Shown here one piece after another: positions 33,047-41,236 of a DNA stretch of 64,000 nucleotides (positions are counted from its first letter, which is position 1; each line of letters starts with the position of its first letter). The stretch is from JACDQM01 sp044373315 (lineage in GTDB: Bacteria > Pseudomonadota > Gammaproteobacteria > Burkholderiales > Burkholderiaceae_C), in the NCBI RefSeq assembly GCF_044373315.1, contig NZ_JBILQK010000010.1:1-64000 (forward strand). Reading direction: 5' to 3'. Position numbers and translations under genes: made by a program. The notes below the pieces were generated by a model, which was not told the origin of the DNA, did not search any database, and worked only from the letters and a program-made list of their open reading frames with translations.

Positions 33047-33763
33047 CTACGGTTGCTCGGCCAGGCGGTAGCCGATGCCGGTTTCGGTGAGCAGCAGGCG
33101 CGGATCGGCGCTGTCGCGTTCGATCTTGGCGCGCAGCTGGCCCATGTACAGGCGCAGGTAATGCGTGTGCTCGATGAATTCCGGCCCCCAGACCTCGGCC
33201 AGCAGCTGGCGGTGCGTCAGCACCTGGCCGGCGCTGCGGGTGAGGCGCGCCAGCAGCTTGTATTCGGTGGGCGTGAGGTGCAGCGTGCGGCCGTCCTTGC
33301 TGACCAGGTGGCGGGTCAGGTCGACCAGCAGCCCCTCGCGCTCGTAGTGGGTGATGGCCGGCGCCAGCGCGGTGCCGCGGTGGCGCAGCGCCACGCGCAT
33401 GCGCGCCAGCAGCTCGCCGATGCCGAAGGGCTTCACCAGATAGTCGTCGGCGCCGGCGTCCAGTAGCGCCACCTTGTTGGCCTCGGTGTCGCGCGCCGAG
33501 ATCACGATAAGCGCCACGGTGCTGCGGCGCTGGCGCAGCTCGGTCAGCAGCTGCTGGCCATCGGCATCCGGCAGGCCCAGGTCCAGCAGCACCAGATCGA
33601 TGCCGCCGGCCGCCGCGGCCGATTGCGTGGCCCACAGCGCGCGCGCATCGGCCAAGCTGGCGGCGGCAAAGACCTCGTGGCCTTCCACCACCAGCGCCTC
33701 GCGCAGGGTCAGGCGCAGTTCGCGGTCGTCCTCGACCAGCAGCAGGCGCAGGCTCGAGTTCAT
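33047..33763 (-). CDS. KdpE-like response regulator
   Basis: 238 residues, OmpR/PhoB type. The receiver has LLVEDDREL, the phospho-acceptor Asp in LVLLDLGLPDADG, VISARDTEANKVALLDAGAD and DYLVKPFGIGELLARMRVAL; the winged helix (135-236) has LTPTEYKLLARLTRSAGQVL and GYRLAEQP at the end. DADDYLVKPFGIGEL and EFIEHTHYLRLYMGQLRAKI are close to KdpE. The start overlaps the kinase stop by four bases (ATGA). No kdpFABC genes are nearby, so its targets, possibly kup just downstream, are unknown. Confidence 0.85.
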   Translation of the reverse strand: MNSSLRLLLVEDDRELRLTLREALVVEGHEVFAAASLADARALWATQSAAAAGGIDLVLLDLGLPDADGQQLLTELRQRRSTVALIVISARDTEANKVALLDAGADDYLVKPFGIGELLARMRVALRHRGTALAPAITHYEREGLLVDLTRHLVSKDGRTLHLTPTEYKLLARLTRSAGQVLTHRQLLAEVWGPEFIEHTHYLRLYMGQLRAKIERDSADPRLLLTETGIGYRLAEQP

Positions 33764-35310
33764 GCCTTGTCTTCTTGATCGATCGGCAGCGCTGCCGGCA
33801 GCTCGGCTTCAGCGGCGTTCAGCGCGGCGGCCGCCAGCGGCAGGCGCAGCTCGAACGCCGAGCCGCCATGGGCGCGCGGCCGCAGCGTCAGGCGTCCGCC
33901 ATGGGCCTGCGCAATGGCACGGCACAACGCCAGCCCCACGCCGGCACCGCGGCGGGACGGCGCCTCCGCATGGCCGCTGGCGGGCTGCGGGCCGCGCTCG
34001 AACAGCTCGAAGATGCGCTCACGCTGTGCCGGCGGTACGCCCGGGCCGCGGTCGCGCACGGCGATCAGTAGTTCGCCGGGCAGCTGGCGCAGCAGCAGCT
34101 CTACCGCCTGCTCGGGCGGGCTGTACTTCAGCGCGTTGTCGATCAGGTTGTCGAGCAGTTGCACGATCAGCACCGCGTCGCAGCGCAGCAGCGGCAGGCC
34201 GGCTTCCAGCCGCGTGCGCAGCAGCGCGCCCAGACCGCGACTGCGCAGGCGCTGCGTCACCGCGCCGACGATCTCTTCGGGCGACTGCCAGTCGGTCTGC
34301 AGCTGCATGCCGGGTGCGTCCAGGCGCGCCAGCTGCAGCGCGTTGTCGGTCAGGCGCGTCAGCTGGCCCAGCTCGTCGAGCACGCCGTCGAGCAGACGGC
34401 GGCGCTGCGCCGGGCTGAGCCGTTCGTCCTGCTCGCGCAGCGAGGAGGCGGCGCTCATGATGGCGGCGAGCGGCGTGCGGTAGTCATGCGAGATCGCCGC
34501 CAGCACCGTGTTGCGCAGCTGCTGTTCGTGCGCGCGCTCCTGGGCCTGGGCTTCTCGCTGCAGCGCCTGATGGCGGTCCAGCGCTTGGCCGCTCAGGCTG
34601 CACAAGGCCTGCGCATGGCGCCGCGTGGCCTCGTCGGCCAGAGCCTCCGGATGCAGGCGCAGCAGCAGAGCGCCATGGGCGGCGCCGCGGCCGGGCACGG
34701 GCAGGTACCAGCAGCCCTGATGCTCGTAGCGGCCCGTCCCGGGGCCGAAGGGCTGGTCCAGGCTCATGCATAGGAACAGGCCGCTGCGCTCGTCGGCACT
34801 CAGCTCGCCGCTGGCCTGGTTGGCCGAGGGCGCGCTGCCCGCCCACAGCGCTGCCACGCTGCCCAGCTGCAGCGCGTCCAGCGCCTGCTCCAACTGGCGA
34901 CGAAACTCGTCTTGATGCGAGCAACTGCGCAGCTGCTCGCCTAGAGCCTGCAGCGCCAGCAGGCGCTCGGCCTGCAGCGCGTGCTCTTCGCCCAGGCGGC
35001 GTTGCCGGCCCACCAGCAGCGCGGCGCCGCTGCTGACCACCAGCATGCTGCCCAGCAGGAGCAGGTGGCCGGGTGTGGCGACATTCAGCGACCCCTCGGG
35101 CGGCACATAGCGCCAGTTGAAACCCAGTGTGGCCAGCACACACAGCAGCGCCACCGCCGGCGTCGGCAGCCAAAAGGCTGAGGCGGCGGCGGCCAGCACC
35201 AGCGGCATGCCCTGGCTGCCCAGGTCCACCTCGTCATGCAGGGCCATGGTGGAGAGCCAGCCCAGCAGCCACACCAGGGCGGCGCTGGCCAGGCGGCGCA
35301 GCAGCGTCAT
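33760..35310 (-). CDS. KdpD-like sensor kinase without the N-terminal KdpD/USP region
   Basis: About 516 residues from ATG 35310; in-frame GTG 35334 and TTG 35355 would add 8 or 15 residues and none has a clear ribosome site. Four membrane spans (about 5-105, DUF4118 type, with LATLGFNWRYVPP) are followed by a GAF-like region, a dimerisation helix with the phospho-histidine in AAISHDYRTPLAAIMSAASS, and an ATPase domain (LLDNLIDNALKYSPP, RGAGVGLALCRAIAQAHGG). E. coli KdpD has about 890 residues; the roughly 370-residue N-terminal KdpD and USP domains are absent here, not truncated by a visible stop. It is paired with the KdpE-like regulator. Confidence 0.8.
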   Translation of the reverse strand: MTLLRRLASAALVWLLGWLSTMALHDEVDLGSQGMPLVLAAAASAFWLPTPAVALLCVLATLGFNWRYVPPEGSLNVATPGHLLLLGSMLVVSSGAALLVGRQRRLGEEHALQAERLLALQALGEQLRSCSHQDEFRRQLEQALDALQLGSVAALWAGSAPSANQASGELSADERSGLFLCMSLDQPFGPGTGRYEHQGCWYLPVPGRGAAHGALLLRLHPEALADEATRRHAQALCSLSGQALDRHQALQREAQAQERAHEQQLRNTVLAAISHDYRTPLAAIMSAASSLREQDERLSPAQRRRLLDGVLDELGQLTRLTDNALQLARLDAPGMQLQTDWQSPEEIVGAVTQRLRSRGLGALLRTRLEAGLPLLRCDAVLIVQLLDNLIDNALKYSPPEQAVELLLRQLPGELLIAVRDRGPGVPPAQRERIFELFERGPQPASGHAEAPSRRGAGVGLALCRAIAQAHGGRLTLRPRAHGGSAFELRLPLAAAALNAAEAELPAALPIDQEDKA

Positions 35311-35429
35311 CGGCCGGTGCGCGGGTGCTGACACGATGGGCTCGCGGGCTGGCAAGGGTGGAAAGGGGCACGGCGGCGACGGAACATGGGGGCGAAGTTA
35401 GCACGCGCCCCATCAGGAACGCATCAGGA

Positions 35430-36254
35430 TCAGAGCGCGCCACCCGGCGCCGCCCCTTGACGGCCAGGCCCTGCCTTGAAGGCCAGGGTGGCGCCATCCG
35501 CCGGCGCAAACAGCCGCTCGGCCAGCCCCTGCGCCCGCGCAGCGGCCAGTAGCTCGGCGCGGCTTGTCGGGCAGTGGTCCAGCGCTTCCATGTGGTTGGC
35601 GAAGAAGAGTCCTGATCCCAGCGCGGCCAACTCCAGCACCTGCGGCTGATCCATGATGAGTTCGGAGCCCAGATCGAAGGCGGCGCCGCCGGCCGGCACC
35701 ACGCTCACATCGGGCCGGCGCTGGGTCACGCAACGCCGCACATCGTCGGTCAGCACGGTGTCACCGGCGATGTAGAGGCTGGGTTCGCCGGCCTGCTCGA
35801 TGTAGTAGCCATGGCCATGCACCATCAGCCGGCCGATCCAGCCTTCGCCGTGCAGGCAGGGGATGGGAGTGATGCTGCCCTGCCGGAAAGCGGTCGGCCC
35901 CTGCGCATTCAGCGGCTGGATCTGCAGGCCCAGGCGGGCCAGGTGCTCGGCGTCGTCAGGCATGCACAGCACCGGGACGCGGCGCTCGCGCAGCCAGCGC
36001 TCGCCGGCGCGGTCGAGGTGATCCACATGGCCTTTGCGGCAGTGCGTGATCAGCGCGTGGGTCACGGTCTCCAGCACCTCCGGGGCTTCGTCAGGCAGCT
36101 CGACGATGGGGTTGCGCCGGCGCTGGCCGCTCAGATAGCGGAAGGGCGGGATGGCGCCCTGGCGCGACAGCATGGGGTCGACCAAGATGCGGCAGTCGTC
36201 GTAGGCCACGACAACGGTGGCATTGCGGAGTTGGGTGATGTCCATGGCCTGCAT
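35430..36254 (-). CDS. MBL-fold metallo-hydrolase
   Basis: 274 residues (or 271 from the second ATG at 36245). A UlaG-like metallo-beta-lactamase fold: DITQLRNATVVVAYDDCRIL and VDPML at the start, THCRKGHVDHLD in place of the usual THxHxDH, PCLHGEG, LYIAGDTVL and FFANHMEALDHC. The first histidine of the HxHxDH motif is replaced by Cys-Arg-Lys-Gly, so one metal site may differ. Substrate unknown. The gene is divergent from a GlxA-type regulator with 36 bases between them, a pairing that suggests the regulator controls it. Confidence 0.8.
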   Translation of the reverse strand: MQAMDITQLRNATVVVAYDDCRILVDPMLSRQGAIPPFRYLSGQRRRNPIVELPDEAPEVLETVTHALITHCRKGHVDHLDRAGERWLRERRVPVLCMPDDAEHLARLGLQIQPLNAQGPTAFRQGSITPIPCLHGEGWIGRLMVHGHGYYIEQAGEPSLYIAGDTVLTDDVRRCVTQRRPDVSVVPAGGAAFDLGSELIMDQPQVLELAALGSGLFFANHMEALDHCPTSRAELLAAARAQGLAERLFAPADGATLAFKAGPGRQGAAPGGAL

Positions 36255-36290
36255 TGTTGAAAGCCGGGCGCTCGCCTACCATGGCAGCTT

Positions 36291-37277
36291 ATGCCTAATG
36301 TCGTGCAAATCATGCCGCCATTGAAAATCGGTCTACTGCTCTACCCTGGCTGCATGCCGACCGGGCTGTTCGCCACGGCCGATCTCCTGGGCGCGGCCAA
36401 TCTGCGCGGCGCCGGCCGGCCGGTGTTTGGCTGGCAATGGGTTGGGCTGCAGGCCGGTCCTGTGGCTTGTGCGCATGGCACCACGCTGGAGGCCGAGGCA
36501 GCGCTTGCCGACGCGGGCTGCGATGCGCTGCTGGTGTCCGGCATGTGGACTGACTCTCCCGGCGATGTGCAGGCCTGGCTGGAGCGCCACGCGCCCCTGG
36601 TGCGCGCCTTGCGGGCGCTGCCCGCCCGCACCCAGATCTGGAGCTATTGCACCGGCGTGGCCCTGGTGGCCGAGGCCGGCCGCCTGCGCCGCCAAAGCGC
36701 CACCGCCACCTGGTGGCTGGCGCCCTGGCTGCAGGCGAGGCATGCCGATGTGCAGTGGCAGTGGGAGAGCAACTGCATCGTCAACCGCAGCCAGTCCACG
36801 GCGACTGGCGTGCATGGCTATCTGCCCATCGTCTGCGAACAGGTGGAGCGCCGCCTGAGCGCTGAACTGTGGCGCGATGTGGCACGTCTGATGGTGCTGC
36901 CGCGGCCGCAACACGCGGGCTCGGTGTTCCAGTCGCTGGCACTGACGCAGACACCCGATCCCTGGCTGCGGCGCCTGCGCCAGGCCATCGAGACCTGCCC
37001 TGCGGCCGAGCTGACGGTGGACACGCTGGCTGAGGCGATGGCCGTCTCGCCGCGCACGCTGGCGCGCAAGGTGGCCAAGCTGGCGCAGACCCCTGTTGCC
37101 AGCTACGCGCGGCTGCTGAAGTTCAACCAGGTGGCTGAACAGTTGACGCATACGCAATTGCCGCTGTCGGCGATCGGCGACGCGCTGGGCTTCGCCGATG
37201 AATCCAGCCTGCGCCGCAGCTTCAAGCAACTGACAGGGCTGACGCCCGCGGCCTACCGGCGGGCCTACGGGCGCTGA
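36291..37277 (+). CDS. GlxA-type transcriptional regulator (DJ-1/PfpI + AraC)
   Basis: 328 residues. The N-terminal half is a DJ-1/PfpI amidotransferase-like domain (KIGLLLYPGCMPTGLFATAD, LLVSGMW, WSYCTGVALVAEAGRL with the nucleophile-elbow cysteine). The C-terminal 100 residues are an AraC domain (ELTVDTLAEAMAVSPRTLAR, IGDALGFADESSLRRSFKQL and TGLTPAAYRRAYG). Such regulators usually sense small metabolites. It is divergent from the MBL-fold gene. Confidence 0.88.
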   Translation: MPNVVQIMPPLKIGLLLYPGCMPTGLFATADLLGAANLRGAGRPVFGWQWVGLQAGPVACAHGTTLEAEAALADAGCDALLVSGMWTDSPGDVQAWLERHAPLVRALRALPARTQIWSYCTGVALVAEAGRLRRQSATATWWLAPWLQARHADVQWQWESNCIVNRSQSTATGVHGYLPIVCEQVERRLSAELWRDVARLMVLPRPQHAGSVFQSLALTQTPDPWLRRLRQAIETCPAAELTVDTLAEAMAVSPRTLARKVAKLAQTPVASYARLLKFNQVAEQLTHTQLPLSAIGDALGFADESSLRRSFKQLTGLTPAAYRRAYGR

Positions 37278-37445
37278 TCTGCCCTGTGCAGAGCCGGGCC
37301 GGTCCTGCAGGGCGCGGCTTGTGTCCGTGAAGGCTTGCACGCCTTCAGCATCTTCCTCGGCTTGCCATCTTTTTGTCACAGAGCTTGCACAGGCGAAACC
37401 TACGCTGTGCCACTTGACTGATCGCAGCCCCTCAGGAGGAGGACC

Positions 37446-38681
37446 GTGACACCCAGCGACATCCTGGCCGCGCCCCAGCGCCGGCCGCAGCCCAGATTTG
37501 CCCAGCCGGTGGCGGGCGATCTGGCGGTGGCCTGCGTGGCGGTTTCGCCCGAGCACAACAACGCCCAGGTGTATGAGATCTTCAGCCGCCACCGCGAGCT
37601 GGGCAGCCTGCCGGTGCTGGAGGACCAGCGCCCGATCGGCCTGATCAATCGCGGCCTGTTCCTGGCGCAGATCTCCAAGCCCTTTCACCGCGAGCTGTTC
37701 GAAAAGAAGAGCTGCATCGCCTTCATGGACAAGGACCCGCTGGTGGTGGATGCCGGCGTCACAGTGGACCAGCTGGCGCTGCTGACGGTCGAGTCTGGCG
37801 AGAAGGCTTTGGCGGACGGCTTTCTGGTGGTGGACCAGGGTCGCTTTAAGGGCTTGGGCTATGGCCTGGACCTGATGCGCGTGATTGCCGAGCAGCAGGC
37901 CGAGCGCAACCGCCACATCATGCAGAGCATCGACTACGCCAGCGTGATCCAGCGCTCGATGCTGAGTGTCTCGGCGGCCGCGCTGACGCAGCAATTGAAG
38001 GATGCCTGCCTGGTCTGGGAGCCGCGCGACACCGTGGGCGGCGACTTCTACCAGTTCAACGCCTACCCCGAGGGCTGGTTTGCCGTGGTGGCCGATTGCA
38101 CCGGCCACGGCGTGCCGGGTGCCTTTCTGACCTTGATTGCTTACTCGGCGTTGCGCCAGGCGCTGGACCGGCATGGCCCGCGCGAGCCGGCGCTGCTGAT
38201 GGCCGAGGTGAACCGCGGCATCAAGGCCTCGCTGGGCCAGTCGCTCGATCAGGGCGGCAGCTCGAATGACGGTATGGACGCGGCCTTCCTCTGGTTCGAC
38301 AGCGCGACGAATCGCCTCAGCTATGCCGGCGCGCGCACCCCGCTGATGTTGCTTCGCCCCGAGCAGCCCAGCGTGGAGCTGATCGATGCCGACCGCCTGG
38401 GCCTGGGCTATGTGGACACGCCCGTCGATGCCCGCTGGCAGTGCCGGCAGATCGAGCTTCAGCCCGGCACGCTGCTGCTGGCCTGCACCGACGGGCTGCT
38501 GGACCAGGTCGGCGGCGCCAAGACCATTGCCTTCGGCAAGCGCCGCCTGCGCGAAGCGCTGCTGCGCCACCGTGCGCTACCGATGCAGGACCTGGGCGCG
38601 GCGCTGATGCAGGAATTTGCCGCCTACCAGGGCGAGCAGCGCCGCCGCGACGACCTCACTCTTTTCGGATTCCGCCTCTAG
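37446..38681 (+). CDS. siaA: SiaA-like PP2C/SpoIIE phosphatase with CBS-like sensor
   Basis: 411 residues from a GTG preceded by AGGAGGAGG, an unusually strong ribosome site. Residues 25-150 look like a pair of CBS domains (LPVLEDQRPIGLINRGLFLA, DPLVVDAGVTVDQLALL, GFLVVDQGRFKGLGYG). A linker helix and then a SpoIIE/PP2C phosphatase (about 195-411) follow, with the metal-binding Asp in GGDFYQF, VADCTGHGVPGAFLT and RDDLTLFGF. In Pseudomonas aeruginosa SiaA is membrane-bound with a periplasmic sensor and HAMP domain and dephosphorylates SiaC. Here the sensor is cytoplasmic. First of four genes with 8-9 base gaps or overlaps. Confidence 0.88.
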   Translation: MTPSDILAAPQRRPQPRFAQPVAGDLAVACVAVSPEHNNAQVYEIFSRHRELGSLPVLEDQRPIGLINRGLFLAQISKPFHRELFEKKSCIAFMDKDPLVVDAGVTVDQLALLTVESGEKALADGFLVVDQGRFKGLGYGLDLMRVIAEQQAERNRHIMQSIDYASVIQRSMLSVSAAALTQQLKDACLVWEPRDTVGGDFYQFNAYPEGWFAVVADCTGHGVPGAFLTLIAYSALRQALDRHGPREPALLMAEVNRGIKASLGQSLDQGGSSNDGMDAAFLWFDSATNRLSYAGARTPLMLLRPEQPSVELIDADRLGLGYVDTPVDARWQCRQIELQPGTLLLACTDGLLDQVGGAKTIAFGKRRLREALLRHRALPMQDLGAALMQEFAAYQGEQRRRDDLTLFGFRL

Positions 38682-38689
38682 ACCCCGCC

Positions 38690-39259
38690 ATGGACCCACG
38701 CTTTGCCTACGACCAGTACCGCGAGTTCAGCGAGCTCGCGCGCCAGAAGAAGGTGATCTTCTTTTACGTCGGCTACTTCTCGCAAAACATCATCACCGCG
38801 ATGGCCGAGGCCGTGCGCCTGCGGCTTGAACAATCAGGCGCCGCCGGCCCGATACGGCGGCGCCTGTTCTCGTCCTTTGTCGAGATGGCGCAGAACATCA
38901 TTCATTACTCGGCCGATGCGCTGACGCCCAAGGAACAGAGCCATGACGAGATGCGCCATGGCTCGGTCTGCATCGGTGTGGACGACGGCGGGCACTATTT
39001 CCTGCTCTGCGCCAACCCGATCTCGGTCGACTTGGCCGACACGCTACGCGAACGGCTGGAGACGCTGCGCGTGATGACGCTGGACGAGATCAAGGCGCAT
39101 TACCGCGAGTCGCTGCGCGCCGAGACGCCCGAGGACAGCAAGGGCGCCGGGCTGGGCTTCCTGACCATGGCGCGCGATGCCAGCGAGCCGCTCGAATTCG
39201 AGTTCAGGAACACCGAGGACGCTGGCATGACGATGTTCTTTCTCAAGACCACCATCTAA
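38690..39259 (+). CDS. siaB: SiaB-family protein kinase
   Basis: 189 residues from ATG 38690, eight bases after siaA. It has a degenerate GHKL-type ATPase: the N-box SFVEMAQNIIHYS and the G-box-like SKGAGLGFLTMARDASEP. This matches the SiaB (DUF6272) family, which phosphorylates SiaC and so opposes SiaA. Cytoplasmic. The open frame continues upstream through siaA in another phase, which I take as a shadow. Confidence 0.88.
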   Translation: MDPRFAYDQYREFSELARQKKVIFFYVGYFSQNIITAMAEAVRLRLEQSGAAGPIRRRLFSSFVEMAQNIIHYSADALTPKEQSHDEMRHGSVCIGVDDGGHYFLLCANPISVDLADTLRERLETLRVMTLDEIKAHYRESLRAETPEDSKGAGLGFLTMARDASEPLEFEFRNTEDAGMTMFFLKTTI

Positions 39260-39268
39260 GCCGAAGCC

Positions 39269-39658
39269 ATGAATCCCCTGCATATTCCTGCCACGGCCAG
39301 CTCGCCCGAGATCGAGTTCCGTTTTGACGCCCATGAGCTCAGCCTGCGTGGCGAGTCCTACCCTGAGAACGCCGCAGCCTTCTACGGCCCGGTGATCGCC
39401 GCACTGCGCGATTTTCTGGCCCTGCCGGCGCAAGACCGCACGCTGCATGTCAAGGTGGCGCTGACCTACTTCAACAGCTCGAGCACCAAGATGCTGTTCA
39501 CGCTGTTCGACCTGCTCGACAAGGCCGCGGCGGCCGGTCGCCGCATCGAGCTGCAGTGGGAGCACGATGCCGAGGACGAGATGATTCGCGAGTTCGGCGA
39601 AGAGCTGATTGCCGACTTCGACAACCTGGAGATAGCACTCCGTGCCGTTGACGCCTGA
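39269..39658 (+). CDS. siaC: SiaC-like phosphorylation switch protein (DUF1987)
   Basis: 129 residues, a STAS-like single domain. LSLRGESYPENAAAFYGPVI, LHVKVALTYFNSSSTKML and FDLLDKAAAAGRRIELQWEH are the DUF1987/SiaC signature. The phospho-acceptor of SiaC lies in the segment YFN-[ST]-SSTK; here all candidates are Ser70-Ser72 or Thr73. Unphosphorylated SiaC binds and activates SiaD. The stop is 17 bases inside siaD. Confidence 0.88.
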   Translation: MNPLHIPATASSPEIEFRFDAHELSLRGESYPENAAAFYGPVIAALRDFLALPAQDRTLHVKVALTYFNSSSTKMLFTLFDLLDKAAAAGRRIELQWEHDAEDEMIREFGEELIADFDNLEIALRAVDA

Positions 39659-40403
39659 GCCGCCGGTCGCGGCACCGCCTGACCTCTTCGAGCTGGAGGC
39701 CTGCGCGCTGGAGCGTGCGCTGCGCGCACGCGATGATCACTCGCTGTCGGCCGCACAGTACCGTGAGGCGCTGGGCGAGCTGGCCGTGCACTTCGAGCGC
39801 CTGATGCGCGACAGCCGCCGGCTGATCCGCCGCAGCGACCGCGAGGAGCGCGAGCTCAACATCCTCAACAGCGAGCTGCACCGTCTCGCGGCTCAGCTGG
39901 AATACAAGGCCAAGCACGATTCGCTGACCGGCGCGCTGAACCGCGGCGCGATCTTCGAGCGCGCCGGCCTGCACCTGGAACGCGCGCCGCTGGCGCTGGT
40001 GGTGCTGGACATCGATTTCTTCAAGAGCATCAACGACAACCACGGCCATCCGGCAGGCGATGCGGTCATCTGCGAGGTGGTGAACCGGCTGCGCAGCGCA
40101 GCGCCGGCGCTGGCGGAGATCGGCCGCGTAGGCGGCGAGGAGTTCTCCATCCTGCTGCCCGATACCGATTTCGACACCGCGCTGCAGCTGGCGGAAGGCA
40201 TGCGTCAGGCCATTGCCGGCCGCTGCTTCGACTGCCTGCCTGGCCGCACGGTCACTGCCAGCTTCGGCGTCAGCCGCACCGCGCAGCATGGTGATTTCGG
40301 TGATGCCTATGCGCGCGCCGACGAGGCACTGTTCGAAGCCAAGCGCGGCGGCCGCAACCAGGTGCGCGCCGGGGTGGCCGCCAGCGCCTGCAGCAGCAAC
40401 TGA
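39642..40403 (+). CDS. siaD: SiaD-like diguanylate cyclase
   Basis: 253 residues from a GTG at 39642, overlapping siaC by 17 bases. The N-terminal 85 residues are charged and helical (RDSRRLIRRSDREERELNIL), the SiaC-binding region of SiaD. The GGDEF domain (about 88-245) has HDSLTGALNRG, LVVLDIDFFKSINDNHGHPA and the active-site GGEEF, with all residues for catalysis. I see no RxxD inhibitory site five residues before GGEEF. It would make cyclic di-GMP from GTP under SiaC control, affecting aggregation and biofilm formation. Confidence 0.9.
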   Translation: MPLTPEPPVAAPPDLFELEACALERALRARDDHSLSAAQYREALGELAVHFERLMRDSRRLIRRSDREERELNILNSELHRLAAQLEYKAKHDSLTGALNRGAIFERAGLHLERAPLALVVLDIDFFKSINDNHGHPAGDAVICEVVNRLRSAAPALAEIGRVGGEEFSILLPDTDFDTALQLAEGMRQAIAGRCFDCLPGRTVTASFGVSRTAQHGDFGDAYARADEALFEAKRGGRNQVRAGVAASACSSN

Positions 40404-40420
40404 GCTGCTGCCGGCCGGCG

Positions 40421-41002
40421 TCAACGCCGGGTCTTCAGGCCCAGCGCGCTCCAGCCTTCCAGGCCCAGCTTCTCCAGCGTCTCGATATTGGTCTCGAAGA
40501 TGCTGTCGGTATCGGCCATGGTTTCGGTGGCGCGCTCGATGCTGGTCTCCCGTAGCAGATGCAGCGTGGGGTAGGGCGAGCGGTTGCTGAAGTTGCTGAT
40601 GTCGTCCAGCGCGGTGCCGGCGAACTGGTAGTCGGGGTGGAAGGACGCGATCTGCAGATCGCCTTCCAGCTTCAGCTCTTCCACCAGCGCATCGGCGGCG
40701 CCCAGGAAGTCGTTGAAATCCAGAAAGTCATCCAGCACCAGCGGGTGGATCAGCAGCGTGGTCTCGATCTCGTCGGGGTCGGCGCGCATCAGCGCCATCA
40801 GCTCATGCGCCAGCTCCTTCAACAGCGCTTCGGGCGTATCAGCCATGCTGACCACATAGCGCATCCGCTGGTTGACATGCACGCTCTTGGCAAAGGGGCA
40901 GAGGTTCAGGCCGATCACGGCCTTCTCCAGCCAGAACTGTGTCTCGGCCTGGATCTGGGCCGCATCGATCGGGGAGGTGGGGGGGATCTGGGGCTCACTC
41001 AT
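40421..41002 (-). CDS. DUF1415 family protein
   Basis: 193 residues from ATG 41002. The family pattern is plain: FWLEKAVIGLNLCPFAKSVH with the CPFA motif, IHPLVLDDFLDFNDFL, IASFHPDYQFAGT, SNRSPYPTLHLLRETSIERA. The family is common in gamma- and betaproteobacteria and has no known function. Convergent with siaD, 17 bases away. Confidence 0.88.
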   Translation of the reverse strand: MSEPQIPPTSPIDAAQIQAETQFWLEKAVIGLNLCPFAKSVHVNQRMRYVVSMADTPEALLKELAHELMALMRADPDEIETTLLIHPLVLDDFLDFNDFLGAADALVEELKLEGDLQIASFHPDYQFAGTALDDISNFSNRSPYPTLHLLRETSIERATETMADTDSIFETNIETLEKLGLEGWSALGLKTRR

Positions 41003-41236
41003 GGGCCCAAAGCCTAGCAGGCCGAGCCAGGCGGCCGTGTGATCCGGCCCCTGGAACAGGCGCTTTTGAACCACCGGCGGCTTGTGAAAATGATCGCAAC
41101 AGCTGGGTGCCTATCAAAAGTGCGACCTGAAGATGCCAAATAGATCAAATGGGACATTTAAGCTGAATTCACGCTCCGTTGAGTGCTTCGCGCCGGTGCT
41201 TGCCATTGGCGCCATCGCGCATCGAAAGGAACAGCG

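Noticed and set aside
37385..37413. Sigma-70 or sigma-54 promoter before siaA
   Set aside because: TTGCAC is present, but no matching -10 or GG/GC pair with the right spacing could be found.
36333..38570. 745-residue open frame on the minus strand
   Set aside because: It covers the GlxA-type regulator and siaA in antisense and shows only histidine/glutamine/arginine-rich low-complexity sequence.
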